From assembly GCF_000313135.1 (NCBI RefSeq), contig NW_004457518.1, positions 310,322 through 325,091 on the forward strand: a stretch of DNA of 14,770 nucleotides, written 5' to 3'. How positions within the stretch are numbered: position 1 is the stretch's first letter; each line of letters begins with the position of its first letter. The notes below the pieces were generated by a model, which did no database searches, had not been told where the DNA came from, and saw nothing but the letters and a program-made list of their open reading frames with translations. The position numbers were made by a program, and so were the translations under genes. Source of the DNA: Acanthamoeba castellanii str. Neff (taxonomy: Eukaryota > Discosea > Longamoebia > Acanthamoebidae). This document shows, piece after piece, positions 6,845 to 14,770 of the stretch.

Positions 6845-9553
6845 CTAGATGATGGTCGGGTGGAGGGCAATGAGGAGACACGTGATATCGTCCGAACTGC
6901 CGCCTTTCCGCGCGCTTCGGCAGACCGACTCGCATATGTTGCGCAGCATCGTCACCGGCACGCCCGACTGGGCCGGTGCCGCCACCACCGGCGTCGCCGC
7001 CGCCTGCAGCTGCTGCTCCAGGTACAGCTGCGACACCGCCTTCACGCTCTCCTTGCTCGGACACACGTCCCACAAGCCTTCACCCACCCGCCCGTTAGAC
7101 GCGTGTCCTGTCGTGTTGTGTGTTGTGTGTGTCGTGTTGTGTGTCGTGTGTGCGGTGGTGCGTGTCGTACCATCGGAGGCGATGAGGATGAATCGGTCGT
7201 CGGTGGAGATGGTGCGGCAGTCGATGTCGGGCAGGGCCACGACGACGCCCTCGCCGGCGTTGCCCCGTCGCTCCTGGATCTTGGCCATCTCCTTCACCTT
7301 GCGCTCCTTCTCCTTGAGCTGCTCCCGCTCCTTCCGGATCTGCTTCGACCGCTTCTTGAGGGCCTTGTCCTGCCGCCTCCGCATCTCCTTCTCCGTCATC
7401 GCCTCGTAGCTCTCGCCCTTCCGCCCCTTCTTTCCGCCCTTCGCCTTCTCACCCTCGCCGTCGCCTTCGCCGTCGCCGTTCTCGTGTCGCGGACTCGCCC
7501 CATCGCCGCCCCCGCCGCCCCCTCCGGCGTCGGCGTCGGCGTGGCCCTCCGAAGATGACGACGAGGCGGCGCCGGCGCGCTCCTTCTCCTTGGCGGCCTT
7601 CTTTTCGGCCTTGCGGGCCTTTTCGTCGGCCTCGAAGTCGGTGGCGGCGCGGAGGTCGGCCAGGCGCTGCGACTCGACCCAGCCCCACAGCTCGTCGTTG
7701 TCGAACGGCAGCCCCGCGTTCAGCTCCTTCCCGCGCTGCTGCGTCACCCGCCGGCTCGCCCGCCGCTCGGCCGTCGCGCTCTCGCCGGTCGCCGCCGCCG
7801 CCGTTCGCTCTTCGGTCGCCACGACGTCGGTCGAAACCGCGCCGCTCTCGTTTCCGCCGCCGTTGTCGCTTTCGTTCTTGTGGTTGTCGCTTTCGTTCTT
7901 TTCGTTGTTGTCGTCGTCGTCGCTGCTGCTGCTGTGCTCGTCGCTGAGGGCGTCGGCGTCGCGGTTGCGCCGCATCACGCTCCCGCTCCCCTTGATCTTG
8001 CGGATCTGGTACTCTTGCGGCGACATCTTCAGCGACCTGTCACCGAACGCACGCGCCACCTGTCGTGTGTATGTGTGTCGTCAGCGTGTGTCGTGTCGTG
8101 TGTCGTGTGTGTCGTGTGCGTGTGTCGTGTGGTGTACCGCGAGGACACCAAAGACTCGGCCGTTGGCGACGAAGCCGCCCTTGAGCTTCATGCGCTTCTT
8201 CTCCTTCTCGTTGGTGGCCTTGTGGTCCTCGGTGAGTTCGATGGTGCGCAGGTTCTTGAGGGTCTTGCGCGTCCACTTGCCCCGCTCCGCCACCCGCCGG
8301 TCCTCGTCCGACATCCGTCGCTCCCACCGACGCGGCGTCACCGAGTCCGCCGACTTTGACGACATCATCCCGCCCTCTACACGACACGACACGACACGAC
8401 ACACGCCGCACACGCCACACACGGGCGTCACTACACTTGAACGCGTGCATCGAAGAGAAGGAGGTCACCGCACGGGCGATGTGTCCGGGGATGGAGCTGT
8501 CAGAGTTGGTCTTCTTTAGTTCGGCGCCGTACAGCCGCGTCGGCAGCGGCGAGAACGGTTCCGACAGGCTCCCCTTACCCGAACCTGTTTTGTTGTTTTT
8601 CACAAAATTAAAAATAATTGATTAAAACCATTATAATTAATATATATTAAAGAAATAAAAAAATGAACTATGAAACATAAAATGAAAATGAAAATAAACG
8701 AACCTTTGACTTGGCCGAGCACGGCGCGGGTGTCGCCGGCGTGGGCGATGAAGACGCGGTTGTAGAGGAGGATGATGACCACCGCGCACGACCCGCTCGA
8801 GTCGCCCTTCTGCTCCGTGGTCCGGATCACCTCCCGGTCCATGTCCTCGAACCCGCGCCGGATGGCCTCGCGAATGCTGCGCACGCGGCACGACACACGC
8901 ACACGCACACGCACACGACACACGACACACGCGAGTGAGCAACGCGACACGACACGACACGCAACGACACGCAACACGCGGGTGTGTGTACAGGGCTTCG
9001 TTGATGAGTTCGGGGTCGCGGAGGAAGAAGAGGCCGCGGGTGCGCTGGTTGATGATGTACTTGTGCAGGCGCGTGCTGACCGTCTCCACGCACAGCGATC
9101 CGCCGTGGCCGTCGTACACCGCAAAGAACGAAAGCGGCAGGTAGCCGCCCTCGTCGGCCTGGTCGTCGTTGCCGCTCTTTTCCTCTTTCCCTCCATCACC
9201 ACCCTTGCTGCCCTTCTTCTTTTTCTTTTTCTTCTTCAGCTGCCAGGCTGTGGATGGGGCGGGGAGTGGAGAAAGCGAGATTTGTTTAACAAAATGAAAT
9301 TAAAATCTCAACGCATTATCAATTGATTAAAAACTTGCACTGCGACGTTCCGTTAATCCTTCAAAATAACAACAAATCAAAAGCTAATCACAACAGACAG
9401 TGTGGGGCGCAAATGAACAGAGTGGCGGCGGGTACCTGGAGCTGAGATGTTGGGACACAGGTGGAGGTGGGTGAAGGCCACCCAGCGATCTTCGTTGGCA
9501 TGCCTCTTGCCCGCGAGGGAGTACACGCCAAATGACGCAAAATCCAGTTCCAT
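6845..9553 (-). CDS. PP2C-family (PPM) serine/threonine phosphatase with large insertions
   Basis: Seven exons (9436-9553, 8992-9247, 8704-8876, 8469-8584, 8138-8374, 7171-8059, 6845-7077) give 673 residues against about 280 for a bare PP2C core. The metal-dependent phosphatase motifs appear in order: GKRHANEDR (15-23), FFAVYDGHGG (80-89), GSCAVVI and HAGDTRAVL (170-178), LTEDHK (268-273), GRVFGVLAVARAFGD (293-307), PDIDCRTIS, ASDGLWD (about 594-600), and SSDDIT (657-662; many family members have Asp-Asn here). The metal-binding Asp residues are all present, so it is probably active. Insertions: an octalysine and acidic stretch (44-72), about 80 basic residues (183-260), and about 255 charged, Ser/Gly-rich, partly coiled-coil residues (312-570). 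The exon 4/5 border is uncertain: GTGACC to AGAG keeps frame, but a donor a few bases earlier also does. Its start lies 102 bases after the stop of the next gene upstream. Confidence 0.93.
7078..7170 (-). repeat. PP2C intron 6 with CACGACAC/CACAACAC repeat
   Basis: The plus strand at about 7100-7165 is GTGTCGTGTTGTGTG-like. The sense of the PP2C transcript is therefore CACGACAC. The donor is GTACGA and the acceptor GTGAAG. Confidence 0.85.
8060..8137 (-). repeat. PP2C intron 5 with CACGACAC repeat
   Basis: Almost the whole 78-base intron is built of CACGACAC and CACACACG units in the sense strand, between donor GTACAC and acceptor GACAG. The downstream exon begins with VARAFGD, which fixes the acceptor. 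Confidence 0.88.
8375..8468 (-). repeat. PP2C intron 4 with GTGTCGTG repeat (opposite orientation to intron 5)
   Basis: The plus strand at 8381-8420 has four consecutive CACGA-type units followed by CACACGCC. In the transcript sense this reads GTGTCGTG, complementary to the repeats of introns 5 and 6. Confidence 0.85.
8585..8703 (-). other. AT-rich PP2C intron 3
   Basis: A 119-base intron dominated by A and T, including TATATATT and long A runs, in the middle of GC-rich exons. Borders are donor GTTCGT and acceptor AACAG. It contains AATTGATTAAAA at 8616-8627, which also occurs in intron 1. Confidence 0.8.
8877..8991 (-). repeat. PP2C intron 2 with GTGTCGTG repeat
   Basis: The plus strand at about 8890-8980 is a run of CACACG and CACGACAC units. 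The transcript sense is GTGTCGTG, the same as intron 4. Borders are GTACAC and GCGCAG. Confidence 0.85.
9248..9435 (-). other. AT-rich PP2C intron 1
   Basis: A 188-base intron, the longest in the window, with an AT-rich central part. It contains AATTGATTAAAA at 9321-9332 on the plus strand. Borders are GTACCC and CCACAG. The frame is kept from NISAP into AWQLKKK. Confidence 0.75.
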
Positions 9554-9608
9554 TGCTGGACCTGCCCGGCCTTGTGTGTTGTTCAAGATGCTACACGCCG
9601 GCGCATAA

Positions 9609-9614
9609 TTTATT
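9609..9614 (-). other. Possible poly(A) signal (AATAAA)
   Basis: On the minus strand this reads AATAAA, 42 bases after the stop at 9656 of the 514-residue gene and 55 bases before the PP2C ATG. It is well placed to end the upstream transcript and supports the chosen stop. Confidence 0.5.
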
Positions 9615-9655
9615 TGGCATTCTAGTTTTTGGTTCCCAAGGCAACAGAGAGGAGC

Positions 9656-11383
9656 TCAGCTGGCTTGCCCAGTGTGGGTTGTGGCTGGCCCTTGTGGGTG
9701 TTGGTGGTGGGCCAGCCCTGCCACCCAGCCTGGATAGCCCACCACCACTGGCCGCCACTACACGACACAACACACAACACACAACACAAGGAGATGAGCT
9801 CAAGCAAGCCAAGGGGAAGACTAAGGAAGGGAAAGCGTGGTGGTGGTACCCGAGAGGGAGGAAGCGAAGAGAGGAAGGCCGCCATGAAATGGCGGAGCAC
9901 TTCGGGACTGCCGCCCTCCACGCACACCGACACGAAGTCTCCGCGCTGCTCCGCGCTCAGCTCCTCGTGCCGCTCATCGCCTACCACCCCTGCCATGGCA
10001 CCGCACACGCACCACCGCACACGTGCACTTTAACACAACCGCACACACGCCCGTGCATGTCACCAACCAACGAATCGAACCTTCGTCGCCCTGTGCTGCG
10101 TTCGCGCGGTAGGTGAAGGTGGAGATATCGGTCTGCTCCACCACCAGCACCTCCACTCCGCCGCCGTCCTCCTCCTCATCCGCCGCCTCTTCCGCTGCCG
10201 TCTTCTTTTCCTTCGGCCGGGCCACCGGCCACTTGACGTTGCGCTGCCGTCGGGCCTTGTCCACCTGCCACACCCCGCACAGCAGCGCCTCCTCCGCCGC
10301 CGCCTCCGCCTCCGCCTCCACACGCTCGGCATCGGCCAACGACGCCGACGCCGACGCCGACGGTTCGTTCGACGTTGATGCTGGCGAATCCCCGTCGAGC
10401 GCGTTTGGCTCACGCGGCTCGGGCTCGGGCTCAACCTCGTGGTGGCGATGATCCGGCGATGCTGTATTGCCTCCGGCCACGCCCGCTGCAATCATCAGTC
10501 GCCGCCCGATGGCCTGGCGCGCCACGGCCACCTGGGCACGCTCGCGCGCGACCTCCTCTTCGTGCTGCGACGACGACGACGACGACAGGTGGTGGCGCAC
10601 GAACTCGCCGGCCGCCCTTACGAGCCCGCGCCAGCCGCCGCCCAGCCACGTACCCCCGGCGTTGTCGCCATCGTCGGCCACGACGGCGGCGGCGATGGCG
10701 CGGTGGAGGACCACCAGGTCGGCCACGGTGCGCGGGGGCAGCGCGACCACCTCGTCGCTGCTGCCGACCCGCGGCAGGGCCAGCTTGACCCACCGCTCGG
10801 CGTGTAGTAGCGGGTCGTCACCAGCGGCATCGGCTTCGGCGGAGGCGGTGCGAACCTTGAGCTCGAGCTGGTGACCCCAGGGGCCTCCGCGCAGCTTGAG
10901 GCCGCAGCCCTCTTCGACCCACCGCCCCAGGGCCGCTTCGTCGTCATCGTAGTCGGTGGGTGATGCCAACGCCGCTACGCCATCTTCTTCTTCACTCACG
11001 GCAAGCTGCCGTGTAGCGCGAGAAGGGCGAGAGGGGGCGATGTGGAGGTAGAAGTCCGTCCGCCGCTCGATGGGTCCGCCTCCCTGTTTCTTTTTGCTGC
11101 CCTTCTTGCCCTTCTTTTGTTCATCTCCATCTTCTTGGATCTTCTCCTCCTTGTTTTTGTCCTTCTTCTTGTCCTTCTTCCCCTTCTTGTCCTTTTTCTT
11201 GTCCTTCTTCTTGCGCTTCTCCTCTTCTTCCTTCCACTTCGCCTTCAAATCCTTCTTGTGGCGCTTGGCCCATCGAAAGACGTCGAGCACGGCGTCTTCT
11301 CCTCCCTCCCTCTCCTCCTGCGCAGTTGGCGGGCACTCTACAGGGATGAACACCCGCAGTTCCCACCCAGCCACGCTCCACAT
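9656..11383 (-). CDS. Unrecognised 514-residue protein, possibly CYTH-like, with lysine-rich insert
   Basis: Three exons (10081-11383, 9850-9989, 9656-9757) encode 514 residues from the ATG at 11383. I do not recognise a named family. Visible blocks look like a beta-rich fold broken by disordered inserts: WELRVFIPVE (7-16); Lys/Glu tract (41-99); ERRTDFYLHI (106-115); GLKLRGGPWGHQLELKVRT (about 161-179); ERWVKLALP; an Ala/Ser/Glu-rich middle; RNVKWPVARP; VEVLVVEQTDISTF; DFVSVCVEGGSPEVL; and near the end VVVGYPGWVAGL. The combination of an N-terminal strand, charged LKLRGG and LELKVR strands and a late WxVExT-like strand faintly resembles CYTH/triphosphate-tunnel enzymes, but key Glu/Lys signatures cannot be assigned, so this is only a suggestion. 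The last intron (9758-9849) is inferred; without it the frame runs to a stop near 9622. Confidence 0.78.
9758..9849 (-). repeat. Intron with GTGTTGTG/GTGTCGTG repeat in the 514-residue gene
   Basis: The plus strand at 9759-9790 is CACGACACAACACACAAC-like. The donor is GTACCA and the acceptor GTGTAG. This is the same repeat type as in PP2C introns. Confidence 0.65.
11087..11263 (-). repeat. Coding lysine-rich low-complexity tract
   Basis: The sense strand is AAG-rich with GAC and GAG interruptions, encoding KKDKKKDKKGKK-type sequence. It is very like the tract at 6152-6361 in a separate gene. Confidence 0.85.
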
Positions 11384-11594
11384 CTATCCTTCAACTTGCG
11401 GGCGCGCTCGTTGTTTCAATCTCCGTCATAGGGGTCGTCGCAGCTCCAACGACAGCTTGCGTGGACCTCAAGCTAGGCTCCTTTCCGCACAGTTCCAGTG
11501 GAACCACAGTTCACAAAGATGGTGCCCATTTCTCACGATTGCAGATGGAAAAAAAAGTATTCAAAAATGGGAACAGAAGAACTGAAACAGTCGC

Positions 11595-12096
11595 TTACTG
11601 CTTGCCGTCCATCATGGCGTTGTACTTGGCGTGCGTCGAGACGTTCCTGTCGCGGCCGAGCAGCTTGGGCGAGTCCCTCTCGAGGTAGGGCTCCTGACCC
11701 TTGGACGAGAGCCTACAAATTGAGGCGATTAGCATCGAAATTCAACGAATAGGCCGAAGATGATGAAGCCATTGTGCTCGCAACATGTCAAGTGAAAAGG
11801 AGAGCGTACACAATCTCGTTGTGGCCGAAGAGGGTCCTGGTGCTGACGTAACCAGCCCACAAGCAACCACCGGCGATGAGCGGGAACAGGGTGAGCCACA
11901 CGGGCTTAGTCTATGGGCAAAAGGAAGCAGAAGGTAGGTGAGATTGAGAAGAGGTAAAGCGGTCGAAGGAGGATCAAGAATCGATGGATCGGTTTTCATC
12001 ATCGGAAAATTAAAAATGAAAGGAAGAAAGCTGAAGGAGCCGTACGCCTTCGTTGAAGACGCCGGGGGCCTTGCGGTTGAGTGCGCTCCAGGACAT
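11595..12096 (-). CDS. Small mitochondrial membrane protein, B12D/NDUFA4-like
   Basis: Three exons (12046-12096, 11810-11910, 11595-11712) join in frame to an 89-residue protein, the usual size of the B12D/MLRQ family. Members are single-span inner-membrane proteins linked to respiratory complexes I or IV. The N-terminus is short and basic (MSWSALNRKAPG), followed by one hydrophobic span at about 22-40 (WLTLFPLIAGGCLWAGYVS). Then comes RTLFGHNEIVLSSKG, at the place where the family has a conserved Asn-Pro-Asp-Val-like stretch, and a polar tail ending DGKQ. Both introns begin GTACG. The ATG at 12096 opens the frame. The assignment rests on size, topology and this short match, so another small single-span mitochondrial protein is possible. 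Confidence 0.7.
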
Positions 12097-12462
12097 GTTG
12101 CAGGTGGAAGTGTTGGAAGTGATGAGGTGGTGTGGGTGTACAAGAAGATGAGAGGGTCAGCGCGGAAGCCACGCACCTCGCTTAGAAAACCCCGGCGAGA
12201 CAGAATTTTAAAATATTTCACCAATGCTGTTGCCTGGCCGCTGGCCATTCCTCAAAAGCTTATCGGAGTTCAGGATCATTTACGGAAAGAGCAAACGTCT
12301 CAGGCCCAAACACGGGCCTGGGCATGTCGTGGCGTGCGCGCGGCGAACGCTGATCGGTTGATCATCGCCTAGGCTTCCCCCGCCCACCTTCACCTTCCTC
12401 CACAACATGTTCGCCTTCATGGTACCCGGGCGAGTAATTGCCGTTTACTTTGCTCTCTCTCT
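12097..12462. other. Intergenic spacer, B12D-like gene to PP5 (366 bp)
   Basis: Holds the B12D-like promoter and the PP5 3' end. A perfect 7-base inverted repeat with a 6-base loop is at 12301-12320. Its minus-strand form includes TTGGGCCTG, a TGGGCC element about 205-225 bases upstream of the B12D-like ATG. No coding frame fits. Confidence 0.55.
12301..12320. promoter_or_regulatory. Perfect hairpin/palindromic element
   Basis: CAGGCCC, six bases, then GGGCCTG. It could be a stem-loop in the PP5 3' untranslated region or a paired TGGGCC-type site in the promoter of the B12D-like gene. Position alone does not decide. Confidence 0.4.
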
Positions 12463-14770
12463 CTACAGGCCGAACATGGACGAGTAATTGCTGGCGTAGG
12501 CCATCGGCGGCATGTCCGGGTGAGGCTGCGCAGGCAAACACAACGCCACAGACACGCACATTCGGATTAGCGCGCGCGTTGTTGTTGTTGTGTGTGTCAT
12601 GTGCGATTGTGGATTTTGCTCGCGTACCACAGCGTCGAAGGTGACGAAATTAGGCTTGAGATCGTCCTTGAAGATGACGATGGAGCCCTTGTTGCCCACC
12701 TGATCGCAGTAGTTGGGAGCGGAGAAGACGGTGATGCAACGACCGTCGTGGGCCACCTCATAGCCTCCGTCCTTGCACTCGTGCGAGCGCACGACGTACT
12801 CCAGATTGTTCTGCTCAAGGAACCGCTTCGTGACATCAGGACCAAAGGAAAGACCCACGCCTGTGCATGAATGATTCGACATGCGATAACGGAAATCGAG
12901 TCAGTCGTTTAGCTGGAGTGGTGCGTGTGTCATGGTGTGTCGTGTGTCGTTATGTACCTCGCTTAGAGGGCGACCTGCCAGGCTGGGGCTGAGGGTCGGC
13001 CCACATGATGTCGCACATGATGCCCTCGTCCGGCGGCTCTCGGAAGCGATCCAGCGTGCGAATGTCGTCCAAGGTAACTCCGTCCTTGGAGAACAGCCCT
13101 CCGTGGACCACCAGGATCTGCGAGTCAACGGCCGTGTGAGAGGGTGCACGAAGGAAGATCATCTTTATCATCATCAATGGCTGGGGCGGACCTTGTTGTT
13201 GATCAGAGTGCCCAGGGGCTGTGTGCAGAAGAGTGCAGTGAAGAGCTCGTAGATGAACTGCGAGTACTTGGCCTTCACTTCTCCCTCGAATCCGTACACC
13301 TGCAGCACCCCGCGGGGCGGGAGGAATGAATCTTTTGATGCAAGGCGCACTACCTGACCGCGTACTGCCGGACACGCACCTTGTTCATCGTTTGCGCTTC
13401 GTGGTTGCCTCGGTTGAGGAACACGTGCTGCGGGTACAGATACTTGAATGCCAACAGGGTGAGGATGACCTCGGTCGAGAAGCTCCCTCTGCGCGATAGA
13501 GTAGCGTACGTAGGCGTAAGCAAGCGCGTGCTCAACGCCGAGGGCTTCAGCAAGAGCAATAGCCAACGTACCGATCAACGAAATCGCCGTTGAACACGCA
13601 CGGGTTGGTTTCTGATGGGTAGCCGTTGAGCTGGAAAACGTTGAGCAGGTCGTAGAACTGCCCGTGCACATCACCGAACACGGTGACTCGGCCGCCCGCG
13701 GGGAAGTTGAAGTCCACCAGCGTCGCCTCCGCCTCAAAAATCTTCTTCGTCTCTGACAGCAGCCTCAGCACGTACCTAGGCGCCGACGAACACAAGCCGC
13801 GATTGATCGCAAACAGCGGTGAGCACACAGTGTACATCACCAACACAGTTGTTTGAAACGCTGGCGTCACGGCGGACATGGACGTACTTCTTGTGAAGCC
13901 TCTTTTGCTTTTTGAAGTGCTCGATCATCTGCACCACGAAGTCGAGCGTGATGGGTCCTTGCAAGTGCGGTCCGTCATAGTCGCTGTCCACCACTGCACA
14001 CAACGACTCTCGTCAGTCTCATGCTCGCAGGTGAGCCTCCATAGTAGGAACGAAAGCGGAAGTAGCGCTTGCCGATTGCGCGGTCTTGTTGTGGGGGCAT
14101 GTGCGAGGGTTACCAATGGCATCGATGTCGCCGATGGTGTTGAAGGGCGACGAGGCCAGATGATCGACGGCAATGGCATCGCTCCAGCGGGCCTCCTTGT
14201 AGGCCTTCTCGCACTCCTTATACTTGACCCGGCAGTCTCTATCCTTGGGGGCGATCTTCACCGCCTGGTAATCAGACAGACAGACAGGCCCCAAGCAACG
14301 TAAGAGTCAGTCACCCCGTGGCACAAGCTCGGCGATGTGCTTCGCTAAGTCGTAGAAGAAGAAGAAGAAGAGAAATGGTATACCTCCTTGAAGTCTCGCA
14401 AGCTGTCTTTGAACTTGCGGAGTGCCAGGCTGGCGCTACCTCGCCGGTAGTACGCCTGGGGCGCGAAGAAGAATAAAGGCGGTGCAAGCCGACGCCGTTA
14501 ACCACGTGAACGCCCACTAAGGGAGAGGGAGTGCGGTTACCTTCACGTAGGTGGGGTCGAGCTCAATCGCCTTTGTGGCATCTTCGATGGCCGAGCCGTA
14601 GCTCTCGAGTTTGATGTGGGCTGCGGCAACGAAGAGTGAGAAGGAGGGAAGAAAAGGATGGAAAGAGGAACTCAGTACCAAAGGCACGATTGGCATACAA
14701 AATCGCTGTGGGTGCAATTTCGATGGCCTTCGTGTAGGCCTCGATGGCGGGCTGAAACTTGTGGTCTGCG
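12463..14770 (-). CDS. PPP5C: Serine/threonine phosphatase 5 (PP5), N-terminus cut by window edge
   Basis: Eleven exons are visible: 14679-14770, 14541-14620, 14384-14455, 14114-14264, 13888-13993, 13572-13775, 13380-13488, 13192-13299, 12958-13117, 12628-12860, 12463-12525. They give about 458 residues; the family is about 490-500, so only some 40 N-terminal residues are missing. PP5 binds Hsp90 through its TPR repeats, which also block the active site until a partner or lipid binds. The TPR part shows [25 protein letters not shown] and [12 protein letters not shown]. The linker has SDYDGP and [12 protein letters not shown]. The metallophosphatase motifs are complete: [52 protein letters not shown] and SAPNYCD. 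The C-terminus is [13 protein letters not shown] to SSMFGL. The spliced frame is continuous at all ten introns. Confidence 0.97.
12861..12957 (-). repeat. PP5 intron with short CACGACAC repeat
   Basis: At about 12921-12952 the plus strand reads GTGCGTGTGTCATGGTGTG then CGTGTGTCG. The transcript sense is CGACACACGACACACC. It is a shorter version of the intron repeats in the PP2C gene. Confidence 0.7.

Noticed and set aside
8381..8420. Regular CACGA units resembling a direct-repeat array such as CRISPR
   Set aside because: Units are only 5-8 bases with no spacers, and they lie inside a spliced intron of a eukaryotic gene.
7590..8519. Long plus-strand frame (309 codons) opposite the PP2C gene
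   Set aside because: It is antisense to exons with clear PP2C motifs, runs through repeat-filled introns, and its Ser/Arg-rich product mirrors GC-rich codons on the other strand.
9622..9849. Reading the 514-residue gene straight through to a stop near 9622
   Set aside because: The read-through passes a GTGTTGTG-repeat stretch typical of introns here. Splicing it out keeps frame and gives a GYPGW block and an earlier stop followed by AATAAA. Some doubt remains.
10113..10874. Several plus-strand frames opposite the 514-residue gene
   Set aside because: They are compositional shadows of GC-rich codons; only the minus frame continues through spliced exons.
1..14770. Search for a mobile element, viral insert or defence system
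   Set aside because: I found no transposase, reverse transcriptase, integrase, capsid, terminal repeats or target-site duplications; the genes are ordinary eukaryotic families.

Overview
The window looks like nuclear DNA of a free-living amoeba, most probably Acanthamoeba or a close relative. The reasons are GC-rich coding sequence, many short introns (about 65 to 190 bases), 5' splice sites that mostly begin GTAC, very short gaps between genes, and clear eukaryotic families (WASP, PP5, SGF29, LYRM1, PP2C). The organism assignment is inferred from style and content; no database search was possible.

Layout: I can support nine protein genes, and all nine lie on the minus strand, so they read right to left. 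From the right edge they are: (1) PP5, a TPR-containing serine/threonine phosphatase, 11 exons visible, N-terminus cut by the window edge; (2) a small single-membrane-segment protein resembling the B12D/NDUFA4 (complex I MLRQ) family; (3) an unrecognised 514-residue protein with a lysine-rich insert; (4) a PP2C phosphatase of 673 residues swollen by three insertions; (5) a 276-residue protein with a long KDKK tract and a cysteine-containing C-terminus; (6) an SGF29-type tudor protein (SAGA chromatin reader); (7) WASP, with WH1, basic, CRIB/GBD, polyproline, WH2, central and acidic parts; (8) LYRM1, a LYR-type mitochondrial protein; (9) the 5' part of an unrecognised gene running off the left edge.

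Gene models were built by hand by joining reading frames at GT..AG borders, and each model keeps frame across all its introns. The PP5, WASP, LYRM1 and SGF29 joins are also supported by family motifs that continue across the splices. Weaker joins are PP2C exon 4/5 and the last exon of the 514-residue protein.

I see no operon logic, prophage, insertion sequence, CRISPR array, tRNA or rRNA. The genes are ordinary housekeeping and signalling genes of unrelated function. The most unusual material is in the non-coding parts and insertions: a CACGACAC/GTGTCGTG repeat family that occurs mainly in introns and in both orientations within one transcript, a 5' splice-site preference for C at +4, and large low-complexity insertions in enzymes.
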